Assembly (NCBI RefSeq): GCF_003430825.1
Contig: NZ_CP024046.1
Span: 62,001 to 126,000, forward strand
Length of the DNA: 64,000 nucleotides
From: Natrarchaeobaculum sulfurireducens
GTDB lineage: Archaea > Halobacteriota > Halobacteria > Halobacteriales > Natrialbaceae
Direction: 5' to 3'
In this document: positions 17,131-26,434 of the stretch, one piece after another
Layout: each line of letters starts with the position of its first letter
Numbering within the stretch: position 1 is the first letter of the stretch
The notes under the pieces: model-generated
Seen by the model: only the letters and a program-made list of their open reading frames with translations
The model's database searches: none
Told to the model about the DNA's origin: nothing
Program-made: the position numbers and the translations under genes

Positions 17131-18645
17131 TCATTCAGCCGATTTACGTGCCCCAACAATCTTCTCGTAGGCTTGACGATCAACCGATTCGATGCCAAAT
17201 AAGAACAAAACACCAGCGTACAGCACGATACCGACTACGGCGCCGAGAACGACAGCCGGGAGCGGTGGCAACAACGCACTGACGACGAGCATTCCCACTG
17301 CCGCAATTACGCCCGCAAAAAGAGGTTTAAAAAACGATCGCGAGTACGGATGGAGACGCTCAAAGTACCACACTTCGGCGACTTTCGTCAGGTTTCGGAC
17401 GGCGAGCACACCGGCCGAGGCAACTGCTGCACCGACGAAGCCGTACTGTTGGATCAGTACGATGTTGAGGACGACGTTAGCGATCCCAAACACCCACTCG
17501 TTGGCCATCACGGTGTACTGGTGATCCGTCATCATTAGCAGAGAGTCACTCGGACCGGTGGCACAATTGAATAGTTGACTTACGACAAAGAGCGTCAATA
17601 CGAGTGTTCCAGCGGTGAATTCGGAACCAAATACCATCAAAATCTCGGTGCGGAAGACGACCACGATGAGGCCAAGCAAGAGACTGATTGTAAAGATCCA
17701 GCGCGTCGTCGCGCCGTAGATCGCCGCCAAGTCGGCTCGTTCGTCGTTGGCATACAGCCGTGCAGCGATCGGCGGAAACAGCTGGTTGAACGCCAGTATC
17801 GGAATGTACAGCAGACTCGACACGAGCACCGAAACGTTGTAGATGCCGACCGCAGTCGATGAGAGGAAGACACCGACAATTAATACGTCAATCCGCCCTT
17901 GCATGACCGTGCCCGCCTCTTTGGCCGTCAATGGTAAGGAGAAATTGTAGTACTCTGTGACGGTCCCGCGTGTCGCATGCGGACCATGCAGGGTCGGACG
18001 GATCTCAAGTCGGCGAAAAAAGAAGGCAATCGCAACGATGAGTGTCACCGCGCTCGCAACGACCATCGCTACGACGACCCCGTACACCGAGGCACCAGCG
18101 AGCAGTGCACCCCCGACGCCGACGACGCGAAGGATGGGTTTGAGTATTCGGCCGGTGAGCACCTCGTACTCAATCAACTCGACTGCTCGGAACGTCGCGT
18201 AGAGCAGGTTTGCGAGCGTATCCAGAAACAGTATCCCGGCGAACAGACGCAATACGGCGACAAACCCGGCCTCGTCAAGAGTAAGCGCCGCGATTGTCGG
18301 GGCGAATACGAACAGGGCCACCGAGACGACGAGCGCGCCAAGAAATGAAGTGACCCATGCAAGGCCAAGGAGGAACCGGCGTTTCTTGGGTTGATCCTCG
18401 TACTGTGGGAGGTACTTGAGGATGGACGTATCGGAGCCGAGGTTCGTCAGAAGCAGGGCAGTGAACGCGAGTGTTTTTCCGTACGCGAACAGCCCGTAGA
18501 GTCCAGCTCCGAGATAGCGGGAGACGAGCAGGTGGAGGACGAACTCACCAGCATCGGAAACGACTTTCCCGACAGTGTAGAGGGAGGCCCCACGTGCAAT
18601 GGAGACGAGCGCCTGGATACGGGACTCGCCACCCGCGTCGGTCAT
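17131..18645 (-). CDS. Polysaccharide flippase-type membrane protein (Wzx/MATE-like)
   Basis: A 504-residue polytopic membrane protein of the oligosaccharide-flippase (RfbX/Wzx, MOP superfamily) type, with about 14 hydrophobic helices. The N-terminal region SRYLGAGLYGLFAYGKTL and the GSDTSILKYLPQY segment are typical. Such proteins move lipid-linked glycans across the membrane for S-layer or exopolysaccharide glycosylation. I prefer the ATG at 18645 (MTDAGGES) to the ATG at 18672, since family members usually begin close to the first helix. No glycosyltransferases are nearby, so the substrate is open. It is divergent from the arfA operon. Confidence 0.85.
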   Translation of the reverse strand: MTDAGGESRIQALVSIARGASLYTVGKVVSDAGEFVLHLLVSRYLGAGLYGLFAYGKTLAFTALLLTNLGSDTSILKYLPQYEDQPKKRRFLLGLAWVTSFLGALVVSVALFVFAPTIAALTLDEAGFVAVLRLFAGILFLDTLANLLYATFRAVELIEYEVLTGRILKPILRVVGVGGALLAGASVYGVVVAMVVASAVTLIVAIAFFFRRLEIRPTLHGPHATRGTVTEYYNFSLPLTAKEAGTVMQGRIDVLIVGVFLSSTAVGIYNVSVLVSSLLYIPILAFNQLFPPIAARLYANDERADLAAIYGATTRWIFTISLLLGLIVVVFRTEILMVFGSEFTAGTLVLTLFVVSQLFNCATGPSDSLLMMTDHQYTVMANEWVFGIANVVLNIVLIQQYGFVGAAVASAGVLAVRNLTKVAEVWYFERLHPYSRSFFKPLFAGVIAAVGMLVVSALLPPLPAVVLGAVVGIVLYAGVLFLFGIESVDRQAYEKIVGARKSAE

Positions 18646-18785
18646 TGCGAAGGTCTTCGGGCGAACGCACATCCGTGTTATTGTTGGGGATTGCGTTGCT
18701 CCGGTCGGTTATTGAACCACCAGTCTTTGGGCGACGAGAGACACTTTGCCGGAATAAGACCGGTTAAGGCGTGAGCATCGTGAAT

Positions 18786-19580
18786 ATGAACGTGACCAGC
18801 ACACGAGAGTCGATCCAGATCTCGCTCGTCCAACTGGACAACTACGGGCCGTGGACGGTGACGCCATCACCACGACGGGAAACAGATCTGCAAGCGCTTC
18901 AGGCACGCCTGTACGCCACGCTCGCCGATTTTGTCAGTACTCACGACGGCTACGCTTTCTTCGACCGGTTCGATAACATGATCGCCGTCACCGACGGGAT
19001 GACTGTAGCGGATCACAAGCGATTCCAAGAGCAGGTCAGAAACCAGTACCCAGTAACGGTGAGCATCGGGATCGGTGTCGGCGAAACACCGACCAACGCG
19101 CTGGGTGCTGCTTCGCAGGCGCTCCAAGCGGAAGGTAGTGCACAGGATGCGGAGAGAACGGAGCGACTGGCGACAGCAGGACCAATCGGAGACACACCGG
19201 GGCCACTGACCATCGCCCACTTTGACGTCGTCGATGTCACGAGCGAGTTCACTGACCGCAAAGACGCCGGCGAGACTTCCCTCACGATCCAGCGAGCGAC
19301 CGTTTCGCTCTCGTCGTACTTGCGAGAAGAACACGATGGGGTCACCCGCTTTGTCGGTGGCGATAATATCATCGCGCTCTGTCCCTCGCTTGATCTGGAG
19401 GCGTTCGAAGCGGCCAGAGAGCACGTGCAGGCGACGACCGGGATCGATCTACAAGTCGGAATTGGCGAAGGTGAAACGCCACACGAGGCGGGGTATCGTG
19501 CGAAATTAGCGCTTGAAGAGTGCCGGGAGACAGGACAGCGGATCGACCGGGTTGGTTTACGGGCAACCATCGATCGATGA
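18786..19580 (+). CDS. arfA: GTP cyclohydrolase III (GTP cyclohydrolase IIa)
   Basis: A 264-residue archaeal enzyme that hydrolyses GTP to a formylated pyrimidine nucleotide (FAPy), the first step toward riboflavin and F420 in archaea. The protein has two related GGDEF-like halves, visible in YAFFDRFDNMIAVT with VSIGIGVGETP in the first and FVGGDNIIALCP with VGIGEGETPHEAG in the second. I chose ATG 18786; upstream GTGs are possible. Its stop overlaps the start of the dehydrogenase gene (ATGA), making a translationally coupled operon. The family is widespread in Halobacteria and the assignment is firm. Confidence 0.9.
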   Translation: MNVTSTRESIQISLVQLDNYGPWTVTPSPRRETDLQALQARLYATLADFVSTHDGYAFFDRFDNMIAVTDGMTVADHKRFQEQVRNQYPVTVSIGIGVGETPTNALGAASQALQAEGSAQDAERTERLATAGPIGDTPGPLTIAHFDVVDVTSEFTDRKDAGETSLTIQRATVSLSSYLREEHDGVTRFVGGDNIIALCPSLDLEAFEAAREHVQATTGIDLQVGIGEGETPHEAGYRAKLALEECRETGQRIDRVGLRATIDR

Positions 19581-20566
19581 GTGCGAGGGCACTGTACTTT
19601 ACCGGCGAACGGACCGTTGAGACCCGTTCAATCGAGATTGACGGCCCCGAATCGGACGAACTACTGATAGAGACGGAGTTCTCGGCGGTGAGCGCGGGAA
19701 CTGAATTGCTCGTATACCGTAACGAGACCCCATCTGAAATCGCGGTCGACGAGACCATCGAGAGTCTCAGCGGTGAGTTCTCGTATCCAATGCAGTACGG
19801 CTACGCTGCAGTCGGCAAGGTGACCAGTGTCGGTCGCGATGTCGATAGCGACTGGATCGGCACGCGCGTATTCGGGTTCAATCCACACCAGACGCGGTTC
19901 AGTGCCCACCCGGACGACGTCCTGAAGCTACCGCCAGGTGTCCACGCCGAAAGCGCTACGCTGTTGCCGACCGTCGAGACAGCGACGAATCTGACGCTCG
20001 ATACCGGTCCACGCCTGAACGAGCAAGTCGTCGTGTTCGGTGCCGGGGTTATCGGGTTGTGGACGGTGCGGCTCTTGTCCGAGTTTCCACTCTCAGATCT
20101 TGTCGTCGTCGATCCGATCGAGAACCGTCGAAAACTCGCTGCGGAGTTAGGAGCCGATACCGTCTGTCCTCCCGAGCGACTCGACGAGAACATCACCGGA
20201 GTCGACGTCGCGGTCGAGCTGTCGGGCCAGCCCGACGTGCTCGACGATGCGATCGACGTTGTTGGCTATGACGGTCGGGTCATTGTTGGCTCTTGGTATG
20301 GGACCAAGCGAGCTCCGATCGACCTCGGCGGGCGATTCCACCGCAACCGGATCGACCTCGTCTCCAGTCAGGTGAGTACCATCACACCCGAACTCCGTGG
20401 CAGATGGGACACCGACCGACGGATGGACACGGCCAGAGAGTGGCTCGAACGGACCGACACGGACGCCTTTGTCAGTCATCGGATCCCCTTCGAAGAAGCC
20501 AAACGGGCCTACGAACTGCTTGACGAGCGCGCGGAGTCGGCGGTACAGGTGGTGTTGACCTACTGA
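19577..20566 (+). CDS. MDR-superfamily dehydrogenase lacking zinc ligands
   Basis: A 329-residue medium-chain dehydrogenase/reductase with a GroES-like N-terminal domain and a Rossmann domain (VFGAGVIGLWTVRLL, then VVDPIENRR). The usual zinc-binding Cys in the CGTD motif is replaced by SAGTE, and the four-Cys structural zinc loop is absent, so it is probably a zinc-independent member, similar in this respect to BchC-like proteins. It overlaps arfA by ATGA and is followed directly by a small membrane-associated protein. The coupling suggests a link to flavin or pterin metabolism, but the substrate is unknown. Confidence 0.8.
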   Translation: MSARALYFTGERTVETRSIEIDGPESDELLIETEFSAVSAGTELLVYRNETPSEIAVDETIESLSGEFSYPMQYGYAAVGKVTSVGRDVDSDWIGTRVFGFNPHQTRFSAHPDDVLKLPPGVHAESATLLPTVETATNLTLDTGPRLNEQVVVFGAGVIGLWTVRLLSEFPLSDLVVVDPIENRRKLAAELGADTVCPPERLDENITGVDVAVELSGQPDVLDDAIDVVGYDGRVIVGSWYGTKRAPIDLGGRFHRNRIDLVSSQVSTITPELRGRWDTDRRMDTAREWLERTDTDAFVSHRIPFEEAKRAYELLDERAESAVQVVLTY

Positions 20567-21118
20567 ATGGCTTCCAAATATCGTGATCTGCTAGTTCGCG
20601 CTGGTCTCCCCTGGTTCGGCGGTATGCTCGCGTGGATCATCCTCACCTACGTCTCCCTCTGGAAGGTTCGACTACACGGTGCGCGGATCTCACGACGGTT
20701 CCCGGGTAGGCTCGTCCCGAAACCGTTCCGCGTGCTTCCTCCGCCCGACAGCGAGTACGTCGGCGTATGGGACGTATCGCCTGCAACCGCACGTGATCGA
20801 CTCATCGAGGACTACGACTTCAGCCAGATGATCCGGGCGTATCTCCACGCATACGAGCGTGATGGGACAGTATTGTACGAAGTTGCCAGCTGCTCCTACC
20901 GACCCAGTGGTGTCTTCGGGCGCTGGCAGCTACACGTCAGACTGTTCCCGACGCCCGAGGGAAAGACGGATGTCTGGTGTCACTGGGAATTGAATCCGAA
21001 CGTCGCCCCAATAGCCCACCTCAGACAGGAGGGATACGATCCGGAAGAGGGGGAACGACGGCTTCGCGAACTGCTCGAAAACGTGACGTTTGACCGTGTG
21101 GACGACTCAAAAGCCTGA
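20567..21118 (+). CDS. Conserved hypothetical protein with one N-terminal membrane helix
   Basis: A 183-residue protein I do not assign to a named family. One hydrophobic helix (about residues 12-32) is followed by a soluble domain rich in Trp, Tyr and Arg (YVGVWDVSPATARDRL and WCHWELNPN). The ATG abuts the stop of the dehydrogenase gene without a gap, so it belongs to the arfA operon as third gene. A role attached to the membrane in the same pathway is possible but not shown. Confidence 0.75.
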   Translation: MASKYRDLLVRAGLPWFGGMLAWIILTYVSLWKVRLHGARISRRFPGRLVPKPFRVLPPPDSEYVGVWDVSPATARDRLIEDYDFSQMIRAYLHAYERDGTVLYEVASCSYRPSGVFGRWQLHVRLFPTPEGKTDVWCHWELNPNVAPIAHLRQEGYDPEEGERRLRELLENVTFDRVDDSKA

Positions 21119-21131
21119 CTTTTCATATTTG

Positions 21132-22069
21132 GGCTCTGGTGAATCGCTAGACGGCGGCGGAACGGATCACTAAATCTAAGGAAGTGAAGCGGGAGACCGC
21201 GGATATCCTATGTCCAAGATTTCCCGCTTCACTGGGAAGGTCGTGTCGCTGGCTAAAAGTGCTGTTGGTGGCCGAGACGAATCCGCCGCCCCGCAGGGTG
21301 GCGGCGGATTCGCCGACTACGCCGTCGTTTCGCTGCATTGTCTGCGGATTTACCTGGGGAAATCCTACCGCGAAGCGCTCGACCTGTTGAGTGAGATGCC
21401 ACAAATACTGGCTAAGATAGGCCTCAACGCGGCGGATCTCCCAGATCACTCGACGTTAGTTAATGCGTTTGATAGAATCAAGATGGCCGTTTGGCGAGTG
21501 ATGCTGCGCCTGTCGGCGCAGCTTCACGAGTCATCTGGTCATGCAGCAATGGACGCGACGTTTTTCGATCGCGAAAACGCAAGCAAGCACTACTGCCGTC
21601 GAATGAATTATCGCGTGCAGACGCTCAAAACCACTGCCCTCGTCGATACAGCGTCACAAGCTGTCCTTGACGTCCACTGTACGACGAGGAAACGTCACGA
21701 CACGCAAATTGGCTGGCAACTCGCCCGCCGCAACGCGGGCGAGTTGCATAGCCTCGCCGCAGACAAAGGCTACGACTGGCAACGATTACGCGATAAGCTT
21801 CGGCAAGAAGGCGTGAGACCGCTAATCAAGCATCGAGAGTTCCGCCCCATCGATCACGCGCACAATGCGCGGATCGATGAGACTCTCTACGGCCAGCGAG
21901 CACTGTCTGAAACCGTCTTCTCGGTGATCAAGCGCACGCTCGGCGATGCCGTGCGTGCGCGATCCTGGTATCGAGAGTTCCGTGAAATCGCCCTGATGTG
22001 TGTCGTCTACAACATCAAGCGTGCCGTCAAACAGTGAAATCCAACGCCCTATGGCGATTCACCACGGCC
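21132..22069 (+). mobile_element. IS5-family insertion sequence, type 1
   Basis: The element is about 940 bp with imperfect inverted ends, GGCTCTGGTGAATCGC at 21132 and the complement of GGCCGTGGTGAATCGC ending at 22069. No target duplication is obvious. Short non-coding relatives with the same ends (MITEs) lie at 29,395, 45,727 and 52,926, so this element is the likely source of their transposase. Confidence 0.8.
21210..22037 (+). CDS. IS5-family transposase
   Basis: A 275-residue DDE transposase, complete. The N-terminal part has the DLPDHSTLVNAFDRIK motif of haloarchaeal IS5 proteins. The catalytic residues are likely in AAMDATFFDRE (first D), SLAADKGYDW (second D) and the C-terminal YGQRALSETVFSVIKR (E), ending in the conserved RARSWYREFREIAL. 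It shares its architecture with the transposase at 35,142-35,966 but the two are clearly different elements. Confidence 0.9.
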   Translation: MSKISRFTGKVVSLAKSAVGGRDESAAPQGGGGFADYAVVSLHCLRIYLGKSYREALDLLSEMPQILAKIGLNAADLPDHSTLVNAFDRIKMAVWRVMLRLSAQLHESSGHAAMDATFFDRENASKHYCRRMNYRVQTLKTTALVDTASQAVLDVHCTTRKRHDTQIGWQLARRNAGELHSLAADKGYDWQRLRDKLRQEGVRPLIKHREFRPIDHAHNARIDETLYGQRALSETVFSVIKRTLGDAVRARSWYREFREIALMCVVYNIKRAVKQ

Positions 22070-22372
22070 AAGTCGAGCGATCATCGTCGAGATGAAGAAC
22101 AGTCACCGATTTCATGGTCTAAACACACAAGTTGGCTATTTAAGTGCGCTTCCCAACAGTGTCGGTAATTAGATATATGGGCCCAGTAACATTGTGGTCT
22201 TGGCATACGATACGATTTAGCGCCTTGTGTTGAATGGATACTGAGTCACAACTCTTCGGCAGAGATCTCGTCGAGGTGATCCACTGTCTTTCGTAACACT
22301 CTGCGAACAAATAGTTCTAACGACTACTATAGTAGCCAAAACCTACATTTTGTATTAGGATAGCTTGAACCC
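22070..22372. other. Intergenic region upstream of the KaiC operon
   Basis: No gene is seen. A perfect 12-bp palindrome CTACTATAGTAG sits at 22324-22335 and a TATA-like TGTATTAGG at about 22351-22359, roughly 20 nt before the KaiC start. The palindrome could be an operator for the kinase operon. Confidence 0.4.
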
Positions 22373-23830
22373 ATGAGCCAGTTTAGTAGCCCCAGCCGAA
22401 TCGAGACTGGAATCCGACAGGTCGACACGATACTCGACGGCGGGTTGCTCCCTGCTTCTGCGACGCTTCTCAGGGGAGAACCCGGATCAGGAAAGACGAT
22501 TTTTGGCCTCCATTTTCTCGCAGAAGGGGTACGGGCTGACGATACGGGACTGTATATCAATCTCGGTGAACCGACTGCGTATCTTCGCGACACCGCCGAT
22601 AGCTTTGGGTTGGATATCGATCCGGTCAATTTTCTCACGCTGTCACCCTCTGGGGAAGAGTTTCGGGCCGACCAGACGTATGACCTCTTTCGGTCTGGTG
22701 AGACAGAAAACCCACCGTTAGTCGAGAATATTCGAGGTGAAGTCGAAACAGTCGGACCGGATCGGGTCGTCATCGATCCGATCACAGAACTTCGATATCT
22801 GACCATGGACGACCACCAGTTCCGGACGCAGGTTCTCGCACTTATCGATTTTCTCAAATCGCAGGAAGCGACCGTCTTGTTGACTTCACAGGCTGCCGAC
22901 TCCGTTCCCGACGATGATTTGCAGTTTCTCGTCGATACGGTCATCACACTTGAGCGCGATCAGCGTCAGCGGACGCTCGACGTCTCGAAGTTCCGTGGTT
23001 CTTCTTCCAAGCGAGGGCCGCATACGGTAACGATTTCTGACGACGGAATGCACGTCTGGCCGCAGCTGGTTCCCAGCGACCATCAACGGGAGTTCAGTTC
23101 GGAGAAGCTTTCTTCGGGCGTCCCGGAACTTGACTCGCTTCTCTGTGGAGGGCTCACGACCGGGACGGTCACGTTTCTCAGTGGCCCAACCGGTGTCGGG
23201 AAAACGACCACTGGTCTCCAATTTATGAAAGAGGCTGCCGGCCGTGGGCAGCGATCTGTACTTTACAGCTTCGAAGAAAATCGGTCGACCATGCTCGAAC
23301 GGGCAGAGGCTGTCAACATTCCAGTCAAAGCGATGATTGAGCGGGGAACACTCCGTATTGAGGAAGTCAGCCCTGACGAACTGACGATCGACGAATTTAC
23401 CCATTACCTCCAGCAGGAGGTTGAAGAGCATGGGTCGGAAATCATCATGATTGACGGTGTGAGCGGATACGAGCGAGCACTTCGAGGGACCGGCGGCAAG
23501 GAGACTCATCATCTCATCAAGATCGGACGGTATCTACGGAACATGGGTGTAACTGGCCTGGTCACGAACGAAGTTCATCAAATCACTGGCGAGTTTCGGG
23601 CCACAGAACAGCAGATGAGCCACCTCGCCGACAACATCATTGTCCTTCGCCACGTGGAATACAAGGGCGAACTCCGCAAGGTGATCGGCGTGCTCAAGAT
23701 GCGAACGAGCGATTACGAGAACTGGCTCCGCGAGCTCAATATCACCGAACACGGGCTAACAGTCGGCGAACCAATGTCCAATCTCCGTGGGATCCTGACT
23801 GGCACACCCAACTGGCAGGATGACGAGTGA
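22373..23830 (+). CDS. KaiC-domain ATPase, double domain
   Basis: A 485-residue RecA-superfamily ATPase with two tandem KaiC domains. Walker A motifs are GEPGSGKT (about residue 40) and GPTGVGKT (about 275); Walker B-like strands are VVIDPITEL and IIMIDGVSGY. Unlike cyanobacterial KaiC there is no KaiA or KaiB gene nearby. In haloarchaea such proteins are usually encoded next to histidine kinases and are thought to act in signalling rather than in a classical clock. The last 11 nt overlap the next kinase gene, so this ATPase and the two kinases are expressed as a unit. Confidence 0.88.
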   Translation: MSQFSSPSRIETGIRQVDTILDGGLLPASATLLRGEPGSGKTIFGLHFLAEGVRADDTGLYINLGEPTAYLRDTADSFGLDIDPVNFLTLSPSGEEFRADQTYDLFRSGETENPPLVENIRGEVETVGPDRVVIDPITELRYLTMDDHQFRTQVLALIDFLKSQEATVLLTSQAADSVPDDDLQFLVDTVITLERDQRQRTLDVSKFRGSSSKRGPHTVTISDDGMHVWPQLVPSDHQREFSSEKLSSGVPELDSLLCGGLTTGTVTFLSGPTGVGKTTTGLQFMKEAAGRGQRSVLYSFEENRSTMLERAEAVNIPVKAMIERGTLRIEEVSPDELTIDEFTHYLQQEVEEHGSEIIMIDGVSGYERALRGTGGKETHHLIKIGRYLRNMGVTGLVTNEVHQITGEFRATEQQMSHLADNIIVLRHVEYKGELRKVIGVLKMRTSDYENWLRELNITEHGLTVGEPMSNLRGILTGTPNWQDDE

Positions 23831-24941
23831 ACAGTTCGAGCCGCGCGGAAGCGCCGCAGAACCGATGGCGACGACCCGTGTCTTGGTCACGATCGAAAAC
23901 CCTGGCAACCGACGGGTCCTCCTCGAGTGGATGCAGGCTCAGGACGAGTACGAGGCGGTGTCAGGGGGAGCGGAGCGGCTCCGTGATGCAGAGTATGATA
24001 TCTGTGTTCTCGACGAGAAGAGGCTGCGAGAAAACGCCGTCGCTATTCGTGACCGTCGACGCGCTGAAACCGGTGTGCTGCCGATGTTGTTGGTCAGTTC
24101 TGCCACAGACTTCGCAACGGTCAAATCGTGGACTCACCACACCATGGATCAGGATCTCTGGCACCTCCTCGACGAAATCGTCACGACGCCGATCGAGCAC
24201 GTCGAACTACGGAGCCGACTCGAGAATCTTCGTCGGGTCCGGACCCAATCAGTCGCGCTCGCACAGAAAACTGAGCAACTCCTGCTGCTGAATCGGATCA
24301 CCCGCCACGACATTCGAAATGAGATGAACGTCATCACTGGCTGGGCAGGGCAGCTCGACAATCACGTCGACGAAGCCGGCAAAGAGATCTGTGAACGAAT
24401 TCTCGACAGCAGTCACAACGTCGTAGAGTTAACGCGAGCCGTGCGAGAGTTCGTCGAGGTCCTCGAGATGGATAACGACCCGAAACTAAAGCCAATCACC
24501 CTCGAGACCGCATTGGCCGACGAAATCGAGAAACGACGCTCGCTGTTCGAAGACGCCGAGTTCGTTGTTGATGGTGAGATACCTCCCATCGAAGTTCAAG
24601 CAAACGAGCTGCTTCCGTCAGTGTTCCGCAATCTGCTAAACAATGCTGTCCAGCACAACGACTCGAAGACACCCCGTGTCACGGTGACAGTCACAGAACA
24701 GGACACAAGTGTCGAGGTGGTGATCGCCGACAACGGACCCGGCATTCCGGCGGATCGACGGGACGCGGTGTTGGGCCGCACCGAAGAAAAGCTTGATAAT
24801 CCGAGTGCGGGAGTCGGGCTATACCTCGTCGATACACTCGTTGACCAGTACGGAGGGACCATTCGAATCACTGGCTCCGATAACGGAGGCGCCGCCGTTA
24901 CGGTCACTCTTGAGACGGTTTCTCAGGGGGACGAACGATGA
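23820..24941 (+). CDS. Histidine kinase with receiver-like N-terminal domain
   Basis: A 373-residue soluble histidine kinase. Residues about 16-125 form a receiver-like domain in which an Asp remains (DICVLDEKRL) but the usual MPxxDG context is missing. The dimerisation domain has the phospho-acceptor His in ITRHDIRNEMNVI, and the ATPase domain has LLNNAVQHN, DNGPGIP and GVGLYLVDTL. No membrane helix is present, so it senses a cytoplasmic or partner signal, possibly from the KaiC ATPase whose gene it overlaps. Translation could also start at the internal ATG at 23865. The stop overlaps the next kinase gene by ATGA. Confidence 0.88.
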   Translation: MTSEQFEPRGSAAEPMATTRVLVTIENPGNRRVLLEWMQAQDEYEAVSGGAERLRDAEYDICVLDEKRLRENAVAIRDRRRAETGVLPMLLVSSATDFATVKSWTHHTMDQDLWHLLDEIVTTPIEHVELRSRLENLRRVRTQSVALAQKTEQLLLLNRITRHDIRNEMNVITGWAGQLDNHVDEAGKEICERILDSSHNVVELTRAVREFVEVLEMDNDPKLKPITLETALADEIEKRRSLFEDAEFVVDGEIPPIEVQANELLPSVFRNLLNNAVQHNDSKTPRVTVTVTEQDTSVEVVIADNGPGIPADRRDAVLGRTEEKLDNPSAGVGLYLVDTLVDQYGGTIRITGSDNGGAAVTVTLETVSQGDER

Positions 24942-26416
24942 CTATAGATGACTCACACACGAACGAGAATTCTGAGTCCAGATCGTCTTTGTCCGTCGAA
25001 TCCGCAACGATCTATCTGTTCGTCGCCGAGGATGGAAACCGCCGCGTCCTTGGAGAGTGGCTAGCAAAGCACGGCTCCTACCAAGTAGTCGATCCCAACG
25101 CAGACCGTGAGGTGGGTGACTGCGACCTCTGTATCGTCGATTACAATGGGCTACGACAACATGCAGACGACCTCAGACAGGTCAAAGCCGAAACTGAGCC
25201 AGTGCTCTTTCCTGTCCTCCTGTTGTTGCCCGAACGGCACTCTAGCATCATTGAGGTCGACCAGGGCAAAATTGCCGACAACGTATTCGGGAGCACGATC
25301 GACGAAATTGTGTCGCTCCCGATGCGACAGGCCGAACTCGAATGGCGAATCAAAGCATTACTTCGGCTTCGTGACCAGTCCCTTCGGTTACAGCAGCAAA
25401 CGGATGAACTCCGGTGGTTCAAGAAGGTCGTTGAAGCATCGGGTCATGCCGTCTACATCACTGACCCAGATGGCACGATCAAGTACGTCAACCCCGCTTT
25501 CGAGAGGCTAACGGGCTACGAACGTGAAGAAGCGATCGGTCAGACACCGAATATTCTTAACTCCGGGGAGATGTCGCCTGACTACTTTGAGGAGCTTTGG
25601 GAGACGGTGCTTCTAGGGGAGGGATGGGAAGAAAAAATCGTTGACTGCCGAAAAAATGGAGAACTCTATACCGCCCATCAGACAATCTCACCGATCACGT
25701 ACGACGGGGAAGTACAGGCACTCGTCGCAATCCAGGCCGATATTACCGAACTAAAAGAATTACATCGACAGCTTCGCGTAGTCGATCAGATCCTACGCCA
25801 CAATCTCCGAAACGATCTGACGGTGATTCGTGGCCAAGCCGAACAGATCCACTCTCAGACCACGGGAGAAGTTGCTGACGCTGCCGGGGAGATTATCACC
25901 CTCTCAGACGCCCTACTAACGACGAGTCAAAAATCTCGAGCAATTACTGCTGTGTTGAGTGACCAACCAGATACCCGACAGATAGACATCGTGGACACTC
26001 TCAAACGAATTGTTAACTCGGCTACTGCAGCCTTCCCGGATGCGCAGGTTGATTTAGACGCTCCCAGCGAAGCGATAGTCTCGGCGACGACGAATATCCA
26101 TGAGGCGATGAGCGAGCTCGTCGGAAATGCACTCGTCCACAACAGTAACGAGACACCCGTGGTCTCACTCTCAGTCGCAAAGAAGGGCGAGGTTGTTGAA
26201 ATACGCGTCACCGACAACGGCGACGGCATCCCAGAGATGGATTGTGCTGTGTTAGAAACTGGCGACGCAATTGATGATCTCTATCATGGGAGTGGTCTCG
26301 GTCTATGGGTTGTCTATTGGATTATCAACCGATCTGAGGGTTCTGTCGTTGTCGAAAATGGAGAAACCGACGGAACGACAGTCAAAGTGAGTCTCCCAAC
26401 TGGGCGAACAAGGTAA
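24938..26416 (+). CDS. PAS-domain histidine kinase with receiver-like N-terminal domain
   Basis: A 492-residue soluble kinase, third gene of the KaiC operon. It has a receiver-like N-terminal domain (about 20-140, with DLCIVDYNGL), a PAS/PAC domain (about 160-275, with AVYITDPDGTIKYVNPAF), a dimerisation domain with the His in LRHNLRNDLTVI and an ATPase domain with LVGNALVHN, DNGDGIP and GSGLGLWVVYW. The N-terminal domain is similar in layout to that of the preceding kinase, which suggests duplication. IS6 copy C starts 19 nt after the stop. No dedicated response regulator is encoded nearby. Confidence 0.88.
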   Translation: MTIDDSHTNENSESRSSLSVESATIYLFVAEDGNRRVLGEWLAKHGSYQVVDPNADREVGDCDLCIVDYNGLRQHADDLRQVKAETEPVLFPVLLLLPERHSSIIEVDQGKIADNVFGSTIDEIVSLPMRQAELEWRIKALLRLRDQSLRLQQQTDELRWFKKVVEASGHAVYITDPDGTIKYVNPAFERLTGYEREEAIGQTPNILNSGEMSPDYFEELWETVLLGEGWEEKIVDCRKNGELYTAHQTISPITYDGEVQALVAIQADITELKELHRQLRVVDQILRHNLRNDLTVIRGQAEQIHSQTTGEVADAAGEIITLSDALLTTSQKSRAITAVLSDQPDTRQIDIVDTLKRIVNSATAAFPDAQVDLDAPSEAIVSATTNIHEAMSELVGNALVHNSNETPVVSLSVAKKGEVVEIRVTDNGDGIPEMDCAVLETGDAIDDLYHGSGLGLWVVYWIINRSEGSVVVENGETDGTTVKVSLPTGRTR

Positions 26417-26434
26417 GTGTCTCTTGTTACCATA

